A stretch of DNA of 64,000 nucleotides from CAADGU01 sp964467705 (GCA_964467705.1 CAYXUZ010000002.1:1-64000); one strand, 5' to 3'. Shown: positions 1 through 9,402, numbered from the stretch's first letter. Numbers and translations: made by a program. The notes: generated from the letters alone by a model not told the origin.

Positions 1-92
1 CCGCCGCTTTTGGCCTGTATGATCCCATGACCGGCGAGCGGATTTTGACGGACGACGGCCGTGACCACATGACTATTGAGATTGGAGATTAA
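1..92 (+). CDS. C-terminal tail of a membrane glycosyltransferase-like protein (partial)
   Basis: The frame open from base 3 ends at a TAA at 90-92 and reads G-L-Y-D-P-M-T-G-E-R followed by D-D-G-R. A similar G-L-Y-x-P stretch sits near the end of the first C-terminal beta domain of the next gene. This suggests the upstream gene, cut by the window edge, is a paralogue of that protein. The last codons run into a loose octamer array (GATTGGAG words, 78-108), so the end of this protein and the start of the next gene are partly built from repeat sequence. Confidence 0.6.
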   Translation, partial: AAFGLYDPMTGERILTDDGRDHMTIEIGD

Positions 93-95
93 CGA

Positions 96-2435
96 TTGGA
101 GATTGAAGGGAACACCCCATCACCCCGCGATGCCCTCATCGCCGATGTCCTCATCGCCCACCTGCTCACCCCATCACTCTGGATCGTGTTAGCCGTTTTT
201 GTGTTGCTGGCAGTGGCGGGTAGCGTGATCAACCCGCTGCACGAGGCAACGGATGAGCTGCGCCATTACCGCTTTGTGCAGCATATTGTCCAGCTTCAGC
301 GGCTGCCGGTGCAGGGGGAAATGCCTTGCCAGGCGCAGGGGCATCATCCACCGCTTTTTTATGCGTTGGGGGCGTTGGCAACGTTCTGGATTGATACGGG
401 GCGGGAGGTGTGCGCCGAACCGCCGCTCAACCCGTTCTGGCAATACCGCTATTGGGAAGTGGGGCGGGACAATAAAAATCTGTACCTGCACGGCGCAGAT
501 GAGGCGTTTCCCTGGCACGGCGAGGCGCTGGCGGCGCACCTGGTTCGTTTTGTCAACATTCTCATTGGCGCGGGCACGGTGGTTCTCACCTGGCTGCTGG
601 CGCGGGTGATCTGGCCAACACGGCCGTATCTGGCCCTCGGTTCCGTCGCTTTTGTGGCTTTTAACCCGATGTTTGTGTTCATGTCCGGGGCCATTAACAA
701 TGATGTGATCGCGGCATTTAGCGGCACGGCCGTGCTGCTGGCCTGTGTGGTGCTGGTGCAATCCCCCGCCGGGCTGAGCCGCCGCTGGGGGGTGGTATTG
801 GGTGGGCTGTATGCGCTGGCCTTGATGAGCAAATTTAGTCTGGCGGTGGTGGTGGTGCTGATTGTCGTATCCGTGACCTACGTGGCCTGGCGTGACAAAA
901 CGTGGCGGCTGTGGCTGGAGGTGGCGTTGATCGCGGGGGTGGTCACGGCCGTGCTTGCCGGCTGGTGGTTTATGCGCAACCAACTGCTCTACGGCGAACC
1001 GACCGGCGTGGAACGCCTCACCGAACTGTGGGGTGTACGCAATCCCGCCGATAGCTGGGGATTGGCGATTCACGAACTGCCCTACACCTGGACGAGTTTA
1101 TGGGGACGTTTTGGTTACGGCCAGATTCCGCTGCCAGAATGGATGTACCTGGGGCTGCGCTGGCTGGTGGGCCTGGGGTTGGCCGGTTTGGCTGTGCCCT
1201 TCCTGCGCCGCCAATGGGCTGAACTGCGCCAGGCGGCGATGCCGCTCTTTTTGCTGGCGCTGGATGTGGTTTTGCTCTTTGCCGTCCTCTTCAACTATCT
1301 GCTCATCAGCCCCGCCGGAGCGATGGGCCGCTTCTTTTTCCCGGCGCTGCCCGCGTTAGCCATTCTCACGTTTTATGGCTGGAGCCGGTGGGTTGACTGG
1401 TTGTTTGGAGCTTGGGAGATTAGGAGATTGGGAGATTGGCAGACTGTTGAATCTCCCAATCTCCTAATCTCAATTCTGGCCTGGATTATGAACGGCATGA
1501 TGGCCTCACTCACGGCCGTCGCCCTTTTTGGCTTTTTGCGCCCGGCGTATGCACAGCCACCAACATTTGCGGCGGACACGGCCGTGCCCAACCCTACCAA
1601 TGCCCAGTTTGACTCAATGGTGAACCTGCGTGGTTACGAAATCAGCACACGGATCGTTCAGCCTGGGGATGAGTTGGTCGTGAAACTGTATTGGGAAGTG
1701 ACCGGACAGCCGCCCGGCAATTACCTGCTCTTTGCTCATCTGATCAATGAAGATGGTCTGATGATTGCCCAGCGGGACACACATCCCGGCCTGGGTAATT
1801 TCCCCACCAGCCAATGGCAGGTGGGCGACCGCTTTGTGGACACCATCCGTCTGCACATGCCCGAAACGATGATGTCGCCCGACGAAGCGACCCTGAGTAT
1901 TGGCCTGTATGCGCCCGGCGCTTACCGCCTGGGCATCACCGCTGCCGATGGCACAGGGCTGGGTGACGCCCTGCCACTGGCCACCATCTCGCTGCAACCT
2001 GCGCCGGGCGATGTGGCCAATCCGCTTAATCAAAACTTTAACAACTTGCTGCGGCTGGAGGGGTATGAATACAACAGCCGGGTTTTTCGGCCGGATGATG
2101 TGCTGGCGGTGACTCTTTACTGGCAGGCAGACAGCCCCCTTGACCAGGATTATGAAGTAGAAGTGGCTGTGTGTGATGATCCATGCCCGGATTGGATGGG
2201 GTCACGGGTCACGGCCGTGACGCCCATCTCCCCCGCCACATCCACTTTGGCCCCGGGGCAACGTATCTCCAACACAATGCTTTTGTCCTTGCCCGGTGAT
2301 CTACCAACCGGCGCTTATTTAATTCACGTCGCCTTGATTGATCCTGTGACTAAAGAACCACAAAATGTGTTGGCCGCCGATGGACACATCCTGGATGATC
2401 GCTTATTATTAGCCCAGGTACGCATTGTTGAATAA
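96..2435 (+). CDS. Polytopic GT-C / DUF2142-like glycosyltransferase with two C-terminal beta domains
   Basis: This 779-residue protein starts at a TTG at 96 with no good ribosome site. Residues about 28-470 hold about ten hydrophobic segments. An early N-P-L-H-E-A-T-D-E motif fits the acidic loop of GT-C glycosyltransferases that use lipid-linked sugars (family knowledge). Residues about 500-779 form two related soluble domains, each with L-x-G-Y and P-x-D-x-L-x-V-x-L-Y-W motifs, probably outside the membrane. Near residues 440-460 the reading frame passes through a perfect 22-bp inverted repeat (1416-1471) encoding an out-of-place polar stretch. The substrate is unknown. It could be annotated as DUF2142 or GT39. 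Confidence 0.75.
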   Translation: MEIEGNTPSPRDALIADVLIAHLLTPSLWIVLAVFVLLAVAGSVINPLHEATDELRHYRFVQHIVQLQRLPVQGEMPCQAQGHHPPLFYALGALATFWIDTGREVCAEPPLNPFWQYRYWEVGRDNKNLYLHGADEAFPWHGEALAAHLVRFVNILIGAGTVVLTWLLARVIWPTRPYLALGSVAFVAFNPMFVFMSGAINNDVIAAFSGTAVLLACVVLVQSPAGLSRRWGVVLGGLYALALMSKFSLAVVVVLIVVSVTYVAWRDKTWRLWLEVALIAGVVTAVLAGWWFMRNQLLYGEPTGVERLTELWGVRNPADSWGLAIHELPYTWTSLWGRFGYGQIPLPEWMYLGLRWLVGLGLAGLAVPFLRRQWAELRQAAMPLFLLALDVVLLFAVLFNYLLISPAGAMGRFFFPALPALAILTFYGWSRWVDWLFGAWEIRRLGDWQTVESPNLLISILAWIMNGMMASLTAVALFGFLRPAYAQPPTFAADTAVPNPTNAQFDSMVNLRGYEISTRIVQPGDELVVKLYWEVTGQPPGNYLLFAHLINEDGLMIAQRDTHPGLGNFPTSQWQVGDRFVDTIRLHMPETMMSPDEATLSIGLYAPGAYRLGITAADGTGLGDALPLATISLQPAPGDVANPLNQNFNNLLRLEGYEYNSRVFRPDDVLAVTLYWQADSPLDQDYEVEVAVCDDPCPDWMGSRVTAVTPISPATSTLAPGQRISNTMLLSLPGDLPTGAYLIHVALIDPVTKEPQNVLAADGHILDDRLLLAQVRIVE
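1416..1471. repeat. Octamer-word inverted repeat inside a coding sequence
   Basis: The arms 1416-1437 and 1450-1471 are perfect 22-bp reverse complements around a 12-nt loop. Each arm is three tandem octamers of the GAGATTGG type. The element is read through in frame by the glycosyltransferase gene. Confidence 0.9.
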
Positions 2436-2522
2436 AGCGGCAAACTGGTTGAGAGAGACCCGTGTGATTTGTAGAAATTAGTAAGTGGGGAATTGCGCCA
2501 TAACAGAATTTCCCGGTTACAG

Positions 2523-2538
2523 AATTACCCAATTACCC
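2523..2538. repeat. Short octamer array before the GAF kinase
   Basis: Two copies of AATTACCC stand in tandem, preceded by related AATT words from about 2488. The array ends 4 nt before the GTG start of the next gene. Confidence 0.5.
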
Positions 2539-2542
2539 CAAA

Positions 2543-5500
2543 GTGACAGAAGAGCAGCGGATTCGGTTAATTAGCGGAGTTGTCACCGTTATATTGGTTC
2601 TTACTGGCATCATCCTGCTGCTGCTGCCGTTTCTTACCTGGCGCTGGACGCAAACCCCTTTTTCCGGCATTTTGTTTGATCCCAATCTGGTGGTAAATGA
2701 CACCGGCGATGAATCCTGGCCGGCCCAAAAAGGCAGTGCGGCAGCGGCTTTCCCGGATCGGGTGGTAGCCATAGATGGTGTGCCAGTTTCAGATGTAGCT
2801 GATGTGCAGGCCGCCTTAGCCGACAGGCAAGTCAACAACAATGTTGCTTTTACGATTATTCAGCCGCCAGTAGAAAGTGGCGTGCCTGCCCGTTTTGAAA
2901 CGCCGGAACGTATCAAGAGTGTTTTTCTCATACAGATTACGCTGAGCGAATTATGGGAGCAGTTCTGGCTCTTTTATTTGACCGGCGTCATTATGCTGGT
3001 GATGGGGGGGGTGGTTTTTCGGGTACGGCCGTACACTGAAGCCGCCCAGGTTTTTGCTTTATTAATGGCATTTACGGCTCTTGGGGTTGGGCTTTTGTTT
3101 GATTCTCGCACTACTCATTACTTTGTGCGTTTGTGGACGCTCGCCCTCTCGCTAACGTGCGGCCTGAGTGTCTGGCTGGCGGCCGTCTTTCCCCATCCGT
3201 CACGGCTGGTAGCCCGTCGTCCCACTCTCAAATGGCTCATTTTACTGCCCGGTTTATTAGCCGGGCTGTGGGCACAGTCCATTCTTTTTGATACTCATGC
3301 GCCCTGGGACTATGTTTTGGGCTGGCGGCTGTTATTTCTGCTAAACGCCATAGGCCTTCTTATTACCATCCTCATCATGGGCTATCGGGCGGTTCGTTCG
3401 CCATCGCCTGTGGTGCGGCAGCAAGCACGGCTGATTCTGGCCGGCGCAGTGGTAGGGTATGGGCCGATCATTGGCTATTTTTTAACGGCCGTCGTAGGCA
3501 TTGACAACACACGTTTTCCTCAAGTGTTTTTTGTGCCGCTGGTAGCCCTCTACCCGGCAGCCATTGGGTACACCATTATTCGTTATCGCCTGTGGAATAC
3601 CGATGATGTGCTGCGACATGGTGTGACATATGGGCTTCTGCTGGGGACGCTGGTGCTGGCATTGGTGGTGGTTCTTTCCAGTTTAACGGTTCTGGTAGGG
3701 CCGTTATTGAACCATCCGGTGCTGATTGCCCTCTTCATTGTCCTGGTTGTGCTGGTGGTAGACCCCCTGAAACGGCTGTTACAAACACAGGTAGAAGAGC
3801 GGCTATGGAAACAGCCCATTGCTCTGGACAACATGCTGCGTGATTTCAACCGGGAGTTGACAACGGCCGTGACGGAAGACCAGGTCGCCTCCATGATGCT
3901 GCTCTATGTGCGCACCGGCATCCCTGATGCCAATCCCGACCTCTACCTGCCCGACGGCGAAATGAGCGTGTACCGCAGCTACTATGGCAGCAATGACCTG
4001 CTGGTGGGCGCCGATTCGCCGTTGATCACCGGGATGAAACGGTTACACGGCGCGATTGACCTGGCAGAAGAACGCACCTGGCCCCCTGTGTTCCGGCAAG
4101 AAGCAGAGATCATTCGGGCAATGGAAACGGCCGTTGTCGTGCCCATGTACAACGAACAAGACCTGCTTGGCTGGCTTACCCTTTCCTCCAAGGCTAACAA
4201 CCAACTATACAACCAAAGCGAACTGGCCTATGTTGCTTCCCTGGCCGACCATTCTCTTATTGGGTTTGAACGTGCCAGCGTCGTCCGCAGCCTGGAAGCG
4301 CGTGTCTTTGAACAAGACATGCTCAGTCAATTCTCCCAGGCGCTCAACTTCACCATCACCCTGGACGACATGATGGAACTGGTCTATACCAATTACGAGC
4401 GCCTGTTTAGCCTGCGCGATTTTTTCATCTATTTGTGGGACGCCGACACCAATCAGAATTACACCGCCTTCTACCTGGAAGATGGGGAACGGGATGAGAG
4501 CCGCGAAGGAATTACCCAGATAGTCACCGATCCACGCATTCTGGAAGCATTTGAACGGGGGCAGTTTGTCACCGGCAAATTTGAAGCCGGGAACACCTGG
4601 ATGATGGCCCCCTTAAAAGCGGGCCGAGATACACTTGGCGTCATCTACACCTATTACCGCAAACCGGACATTACCTTGCGCCCCCGGCAACAACAACTAT
4701 TTCTCACACTCGCCGACCAGACGGCAACGGCGTTAGCCCGGCTGGAAACAAACCGCCAATTACAGGCGCGGGCGCATCAGTTAGAGATCATCAACGAAGT
4801 CACCTTTTCGCTGGCAACCACCATGGATCTGGCCGTGCTGCTGGAACTCATTTTGGACAAAGCCATGCAACTGCTGGATACGGAAGCAGGCACGTTCATG
4901 ATCACCGACCTGGATAATGGCGAACTGGAATTTCGGGTGGCGCGGGGGCCGGCCAGTGAAGGATTGGTGGGGAAACGGCTGCCGGCTGGGACGGGGCTGG
5001 CCGGGACGGCTGCCCAAACCGGACAGCCGATCATTGTGAACGAAGCGCGGGAAGACAAGCGCTGGTTTGATGAGTTAGAACAAGACACCACGTTTCGGGC
5101 GCGGGCGCTGCTTACGGTGCCGCTGGTGCGCCACAACTCCGTTTGGGGTGTTATCCAACTGATCAATAAACGGAATGAAGCGCCATTCACAGAAGAGGAT
5201 CAGAATCTCTTACTCACGTTTGCCAGTCAGTCGGTGGTGGCCATGGAAAATGCGCGGCTGTTAGCGCAGACGGATGAAGCATTGCGCAAAAGCGTGAATG
5301 AATTATCGTTGCTCACCCAGTTAGACCGGGATTTGAACACATCTTTAGATTTGATGACGGTGATAAACCTGGCGCTGGATCGGACATTGGCAATTTTTAA
5401 TGGGTCAGCCGGGGCTATTTTGCTGGTGGATGCAGACGGCCGTCCACAACGCATGATTCAGCGCAATTATGATCCGGCCTTTACACTGGAAAACCTCACG

Positions 5501-6232
5501 GCCGAAAGCGGGCTGGTGGGCAAAACCATCACTAACCGCCAACCATACGTAGCGGCCAACGTGCATGAAGAAGAGGGGTATATTGCCGCCAATTTTGCCA
5601 CCCATTCGCAAATGACATTGCCGCTGCTGAACAAACAACAGTTGATTGGTGTATTAGTTATTGAAAGCGGCCGGCTGGATGCGTTCGATGAGGAGATGGT
5701 AGAAACGGCCGTGCGCATTACCAACCACGCCGCCATCGCCATTGCCAACGCTATTCTGGTAGAACAGGTAAACGCCGCCAACGAAGCCAAATCCGATTTT
5801 GTGAGCATGGTTTCCCACGAACTCAAAACGCCCATGACTTCCATGAAAGGGTATACCGATTTGCTGCTTTCCGGGATGACCGGCCAATTGAGCGACCAAC
5901 AGCGCGGTTTTCTGGAAACCATCGCCGCCAACATTCGTCGCATGAGTCAGCAAATTCAAGACCTGACCGATATTTCCCGCATTGAAACCGGCAAACTACA
6001 CGTGAGTCTGGCTCCCACTTCCCTGGTAGAGGTAGTAAATGAAACACTGCAAATTATCCAGGGGCCATTTGATGAAAAAGGGATCAAACTCCATTTGCAA
6101 CTGCCAGAAGATTTGCCATTGGTGGTGGCAGACAAAGGGCGGCTGGTGCAAGTGCTCACCAATTTGCTCAGTAATGCCGGTAAATACTCGCCACCAGAAA
6201 CAGATGTGGAACTCTGTTTGAAACGCGCATGA
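2543..6232 (+). CDS. Membrane sensor histidine kinase: PDZ-like, multi-TM, GAF repeats, HisKA (ATPase domain split)
   Basis: The 1229-residue protein starts at GTG. After a first membrane segment comes a PDZ-like region (about 45-110, with R-V-V-A-I-D-G-V-P-V), then seven or eight membrane segments (about 130-400). About four GAF-type sensor domains follow (about 425-1075), then a HisKA domain with the phospho-acceptor in S-H-E-L-K-T-P (His1092). The ATPase N box N-L-L-S-N-A-G-K-Y is present near residue 1207, but the frame stops at 6230-6232 before the G boxes. Those continue in the -1 frame from 6229. The protein as read would lack a complete ATP site, so an assembly indel or true frameshift is likely. 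Confidence 0.85.
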   Translation: MTEEQRIRLISGVVTVILVLTGIILLLLPFLTWRWTQTPFSGILFDPNLVVNDTGDESWPAQKGSAAAAFPDRVVAIDGVPVSDVADVQAALADRQVNNNVAFTIIQPPVESGVPARFETPERIKSVFLIQITLSELWEQFWLFYLTGVIMLVMGGVVFRVRPYTEAAQVFALLMAFTALGVGLLFDSRTTHYFVRLWTLALSLTCGLSVWLAAVFPHPSRLVARRPTLKWLILLPGLLAGLWAQSILFDTHAPWDYVLGWRLLFLLNAIGLLITILIMGYRAVRSPSPVVRQQARLILAGAVVGYGPIIGYFLTAVVGIDNTRFPQVFFVPLVALYPAAIGYTIIRYRLWNTDDVLRHGVTYGLLLGTLVLALVVVLSSLTVLVGPLLNHPVLIALFIVLVVLVVDPLKRLLQTQVEERLWKQPIALDNMLRDFNRELTTAVTEDQVASMMLLYVRTGIPDANPDLYLPDGEMSVYRSYYGSNDLLVGADSPLITGMKRLHGAIDLAEERTWPPVFRQEAEIIRAMETAVVVPMYNEQDLLGWLTLSSKANNQLYNQSELAYVASLADHSLIGFERASVVRSLEARVFEQDMLSQFSQALNFTITLDDMMELVYTNYERLFSLRDFFIYLWDADTNQNYTAFYLEDGERDESREGITQIVTDPRILEAFERGQFVTGKFEAGNTWMMAPLKAGRDTLGVIYTYYRKPDITLRPRQQQLFLTLADQTATALARLETNRQLQARAHQLEIINEVTFSLATTMDLAVLLELILDKAMQLLDTEAGTFMITDLDNGELEFRVARGPASEGLVGKRLPAGTGLAGTAAQTGQPIIVNEAREDKRWFDELEQDTTFRARALLTVPLVRHNSVWGVIQLINKRNEAPFTEEDQNLLLTFASQSVVAMENARLLAQTDEALRKSVNELSLLTQLDRDLNTSLDLMTVINLALDRTLAIFNGSAGAILLVDADGRPQRMIQRNYDPAFTLENLTAESGLVGKTITNRQPYVAANVHEEEGYIAANFATHSQMTLPLLNKQQLIGVLVIESGRLDAFDEEMVETAVRITNHAAIAIANAILVEQVNAANEAKSDFVSMVSHELKTPMTSMKGYTDLLLSGMTGQLSDQQRGFLETIAANIRRMSQQIQDLTDISRIETGKLHVSLAPTSLVEVVNETLQIIQGPFDEKGIKLHLQLPEDLPLVVADKGRLVQVLTNLLSNAGKYSPPETDVELCLKRA

Positions 6233-6510
6233 TGCCCAACGGCAAAAGTGAACGAGTGACGCCAATGGTTGTCTGTTCGGTGCGTGATCATGGGTTTGGT
6301 ATTTCCGCCGAGGATCGGAAAAAACTGTTTACCAAGTTCTTCCGTTCAGAAGACCCCAACATTCGTCAGGCTAAAGGTACCGGATTGGGGCTGTCCATAA
6401 CGAAGGGGATCGTGGAACTGCATCATGGTGAAATGTGGGTAGAGAGTGAATGGGGGCAAGGCACGATGTTTGCCTTTTCTGTGCCCCCGGTTGGTTTAGA
6501 ACGTAGGTAA
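6229..6510 (+). CDS. C-terminal HATPase fragment of the preceding histidine kinase
   Basis: These 93 residues hold the G1 box (D-H-G-F-G-I), the F box region (F-F-R-S-E-D) and the G2 box (G-T-G-L-G-L-S-I) of a histidine-kinase ATPase, and nothing upstream of them. They complete exactly what the preceding frame lacks. The ATG overlaps the upstream stop as ATGATG, so re-initiation is formally possible, but a single split ATPase fold is easier to explain as one gene with a one-base shift. I see no classical slippery heptamer at the junction. Confidence 0.85.
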   Translation: MMPNGKSERVTPMVVCSVRDHGFGISAEDRKKLFTKFFRSEDPNIRQAKGTGLGLSITKGIVELHHGEMWVESEWGQGTMFAFSVPPVGLERR

Positions 6511-6613
6511 AACGTGGGCTGTGGGAATTGACACGGCCGTAATGTAAGCTATACTTGCCACATGATTGACAAAACAATTTCAGAAGCCTATCTGAAAGGA
6601 TCAAATTGGTCTT

Positions 6614-6645
6614 AAACGCACGCAATTGGCGTGCGTTTTTTATTT
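6614..6645 (+). terminator. Rho-independent terminator after the histidine kinase
   Basis: A perfect 10-bp stem (6614-6623 with 6629-6638) with loop AATTG is followed by a T-rich tract. It ends about 35 nt before the next gene. Confidence 0.9.
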
Positions 6646-6681
6646 GTTTTACCAACCCCTAATGCAGAGAGGAGCGTGTAA

Positions 6682-6930
6682 ATGGACTACGGAATGATTG
6701 GCAAAATTGAAAAGGCAAAGTTTTATGCAGCCGAACCGGAACGGTTCCATTTCGATTCGTTCTCGGTACGCCTGGAAGGAGATAACGGTCAGGAACACCG
6801 CGTCAGTTATGACGCCGGCAAGTGGGATTGTGATTGCAGTTTCTTCCACACACGCGGGTTTTGCAGCCACACTATGGCATTGGAACGGGTGCTGGGACAG
6901 ATGATTTCCACCCCGGTCTGGGCCACCTGA
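6682..6930 (+). CDS. Small SWIM-type zinc-finger protein
   Basis: The 82-residue protein has the pattern C-D-C-S-F-F-H-T-R-G-F-C-S-H near its end. This is the C-x-C-xn-C-x-H metal-binding signature of SWIM domains, preceded by the usual beta-hairpin region with V-S-Y-D-A-G-K-W-D-C. SWIM domains bind DNA or protein, usually fused to larger proteins (helicases, transposases). Here the domain stands alone. A ribosome site (GAGAGGAGCG) lies upstream of the ATG, and strong terminators flank the gene on both sides, so it is probably monocistronic. The function is unknown. Confidence 0.75.
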   Translation: MDYGMIGKIEKAKFYAAEPERFHFDSFSVRLEGDNGQEHRVSYDAGKWDCDCSFFHTRGFCSHTMALERVLGQMISTPVWAT

Positions 6931-6966
6931 TCGGCTCTACGGACAAACAAAACTAAATGAAATGAT

Positions 6967-6994
6967 AAGCCCGGCCATAAGGCCGGGCTTTTTT
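6967..6994 (+). terminator. Rho-independent terminator after the SWIM gene
   Basis: A perfect 10-bp GC-rich stem (6967-6976 with 6981-6990) with loop ATAA is followed by T residues. Confidence 0.93.
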
Positions 6995-7038
6995 GCATCT
7001 TTGGGCCTTTGCGTCAAAATTAGGCATAGGAGAAAATT

Positions 7039-8190
7039 ATGAACACCTTCCCTATTAACGACAATCATCGTTTTTTTGCCCCCCAATTGAATATGCCCCC
7101 CCGTTTATTGCTTGGCCCTGGCCCTTCCAACGCACATCCTCGCGTATTACAAGCCATTGCTATGCCGCCGGTCGGCCATTTAGACCCGGCTTTTATCCAG
7201 GTGATGAATGACATTCAAGAGATGCTGCGTTATGCCTGGCAAACCAGTAACCCATTTACGTTACCCGTCAGTGGCACCGGCAGCGCGGCCATGGAAGCGG
7301 CTATCGCCAACCTGGTGGAACCTGGCGATGTGGTGTTGATTGGCGTCATCGGCTACTTTGGCGAGCGGCTGGTGGAAATGGCCTCCCGCTATGGTGCGGA
7401 TGTGCGCCGGATGGATAAACCCTGGGGCGAGGTTTTTACGCTGGATGAAATTCACACGGCCGTCGAAACTCACCACCCGGCCCTGCTGGCGCTGGTACAC
7501 GCCGAAACGTCTACCGGCGCATTACAGCCAATGGACGGCGTGGGCGATCTGTGCCGCGCCCATAACTGTCTGCTGCTGATTGATACCGTCACCAGTCTGG
7601 GCACGACCCCGATATTTCTGGATGAGTGGGGCGTGGATGCCGCTTATTCCTGCTCCCAAAAAGGGTTAAGCTGCCCGCCGGGCGCGTCCCCGTTTACATT
7701 GGGGGAACGGGCATTGGCGAAGCTGCACGGCCGTCGCAGCAAAGTTCCTAACTGGTATCTGGACATGACCACCCTTAGCCAGTATTGGGACGGCAAGACG
7801 CGCAGTTACCATCATACCGCGCCCATCAACTCCATGTATGCCGTGCGTGAAGGGCTGCGGCTGGTAGTGGAAGAAGGACTGGCCGAACGGTGGGCACGTC
7901 ACCAGGCTAACGCCGAGCGGTTATGGGCAGGGTTAACCGAACTTGACCTGGCACTCCACGTTGCCGACCCCATGCAGCGCATCCCGGCATTGACAACGGT
8001 GCGGGTTCCGGCGGGAATTGATGCACGGGACACGGCCGTGCGCCTGCTCAACGACTACAATATCGAAATTTCCGGCGGCTTTGGCCCACTGGCGGGCAAG
8101 GTTTGGCGTATTGGACTCATGGGCCATAACAGTCGCCTGGAAAACGTGACCTTGCTGCTGGCGGCTTTGCGGGAGATTTTGGGACGATAA
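7039..8190 (+). CDS. Class V aminotransferase (alanine-glyoxylate / serine-pyruvate type)
   Basis: The 383-residue, full-length PLP enzyme begins with the L-L-G-P-G-P-S-N motif typical of alanine-glyoxylate aminotransferases. It has S-G-T-G-S-A-A-M-E (cofactor phosphate site), H-A-E-T-S-T-G and D-T-V-T-S-L-G (PLP-binding Asp). The Schiff-base lysine is in S-Q-K-G-L-S-C-P-P-G (Lys208). It likely transfers amino groups from alanine or serine to glyoxylate in the cytoplasm. Substrate preference cannot be read from motifs. AGGAG stands before the ATG. It is isolated between terminators, so it is probably transcribed alone. Confidence 0.88.
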   Translation: MNTFPINDNHRFFAPQLNMPPRLLLGPGPSNAHPRVLQAIAMPPVGHLDPAFIQVMNDIQEMLRYAWQTSNPFTLPVSGTGSAAMEAAIANLVEPGDVVLIGVIGYFGERLVEMASRYGADVRRMDKPWGEVFTLDEIHTAVETHHPALLALVHAETSTGALQPMDGVGDLCRAHNCLLLIDTVTSLGTTPIFLDEWGVDAAYSCSQKGLSCPPGASPFTLGERALAKLHGRRSKVPNWYLDMTTLSQYWDGKTRSYHHTAPINSMYAVREGLRLVVEEGLAERWARHQANAERLWAGLTELDLALHVADPMQRIPALTTVRVPAGIDARDTAVRLLNDYNIEISGGFGPLAGKVWRIGLMGHNSRLENVTLLLAALREILGR

Positions 8191-8391
8191 GAATCATCAA
8201 GCGACTGGGGCTTGTGAGATGAGAAGTTGCAGTCCTCTGAACACCCCATTTCATCATCTCCAGACCGCGCCCTTTTTACACCTTTTTGGCACTTTTATAA
8301 GTGGGTCAGGTCTTCTACCATTTAATCCAATGAATTAACTGCCTGCCATAAAAATTTAGAGACACGGCCGTTATCGTGAAGGAGGAATAAA

Positions 8392-8724
8392 ATGAGACAA
8401 AATAATGCAGGTTGCTTAACTGGATTGATTACAGGTTTTTCGCGCCTACTGCTGCTCATGTTCTGGATTGCCCGGCCAGTGGTCATGGATGCTACTTTCA
8501 GCACTTTCCTGATCCCCTGTCTAGGTTTCTTCATCCTACCGTTTACCACCCTGATGTATGTCATGCTTCAATCATCAGCCCCACTAACCGGCTTACAGGG
8601 ACTGGATTGGTTGTGGCTGGTGTTGGCGGCCGTGATGGATATTGCCAGCATGGGTGGTGCCGGTTATACCAACCGGGATCGGCTCCCGGCTAACTTCCCC
8701 GGCTCCACGCCTCAGGGCGGGTAG
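8392..8724 (+). CDS. Small predicted membrane protein
   Basis: The 110-residue protein has a strong ribosome site (AAGGAGG) before its ATG. Hydrophobic segments lie at about residues 8-30, 34-58 and 70-88, and the polar tail ends G-G. I do not recognise a family. In the next gene, another small membrane protein follows in the same direction after 126 nt, so the two may be co-expressed. Confidence 0.6.
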   Translation: MRQNNAGCLTGLITGFSRLLLLMFWIARPVVMDATFSTFLIPCLGFFILPFTTLMYVMLQSSAPLTGLQGLDWLWLVLAAVMDIASMGGAGYTNRDRLPANFPGSTPQGG

Positions 8725-8850
8725 CGCCAATCTTTTATGGGAAAATGAACGTATCACGTTGGTAAACCTGGTTAATCTGGCGCAACCTGTAGCCGCCAGA
8801 TAATCGGGATAAGTTATTCACTTTATTGAAGGATAAGGAGGCAAATTATT

Positions 8851-9396
8851 ATGAGTGCAACAGCGATGGAATCAAAGTCGCGTCCCTGGTGGTTGTTATT
8901 GATCCAGGGTGCCGCCCTACTCGTTTTTGGCGCAGTATTACTTTGGTCGCCAGACAAACGAGCCGATGCCTGGTTATTGCTGATCACGCTGCTAGGTATT
9001 TATTGGCTCATTGCCGGTATTTTGGACATTGTACACATGTTTCAGGATCATACAGCCTGGGCGTGGAAGTTGTTTACGGGGGTGATTAGCATCCTGGCCG
9101 GGGCCTACATCCTCATGTACCCCATAGCGGCGGCCGTGGCGTTACCCCGGATTTTCGTGCTGGTGTTGGGTATCTGGGGTGTGATCCAGGGTGCGGTTGC
9201 CTTGCTCATGGCCTTCCGTGGTGGCGGCTGGGGCATGGGCATTTTGGGCGTTATTGCCCTGATCTTTGGCTTTATTTTGATTGGCGACTACTCATTACCT
9301 GGTATGGGCTTGACCTTTATCTGGGTAGCGGCCGTTTGGGGCGTCATTGGCGGCATCATTATGATCGTACAGGCCTTCCGCCAACGTTCAACCTAA
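8851..9396 (+). CDS. HdeD / DUF308-like membrane protein
   Basis: These 181 residues form six regularly spaced hydrophobic segments with short glycine-rich turns, built as an internal repeat of the G-x-x-L-I-x-G-A type seen in HdeD/DUF308 proteins. In enterobacteria HdeD is linked to acid stress; that role cannot be assumed here. The ATG has an AAGGAGG site. A hairpin and a rho-independent terminator follow. Confidence 0.7.
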   Translation: MSATAMESKSRPWWLLLIQGAALLVFGAVLLWSPDKRADAWLLLITLLGIYWLIAGILDIVHMFQDHTAWAWKLFTGVISILAGAYILMYPIAAAVALPRIFVLVLGIWGVIQGAVALLMAFRGGGWGMGILGVIALIFGFILIGDYSLPGMGLTFIWVAAVWGVIGGIIMIVQAFRQRST

Positions 9397-9402
9397 TGCA
9401 AA

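Noticed and set aside
189..1073. Long antisense ORF (294 residues, minus strand) within the first glycosyltransferase gene
   Set aside because: Shadow frame: His/Gln/Pro-rich with no domain motif, opposite a well-supported membrane protein.
8275..8391. Possible promoter or riboswitch before the small membrane protein genes
   Set aside because: I found no convincing -35/-10 pair or structured leader; only the ribosome site is clear.
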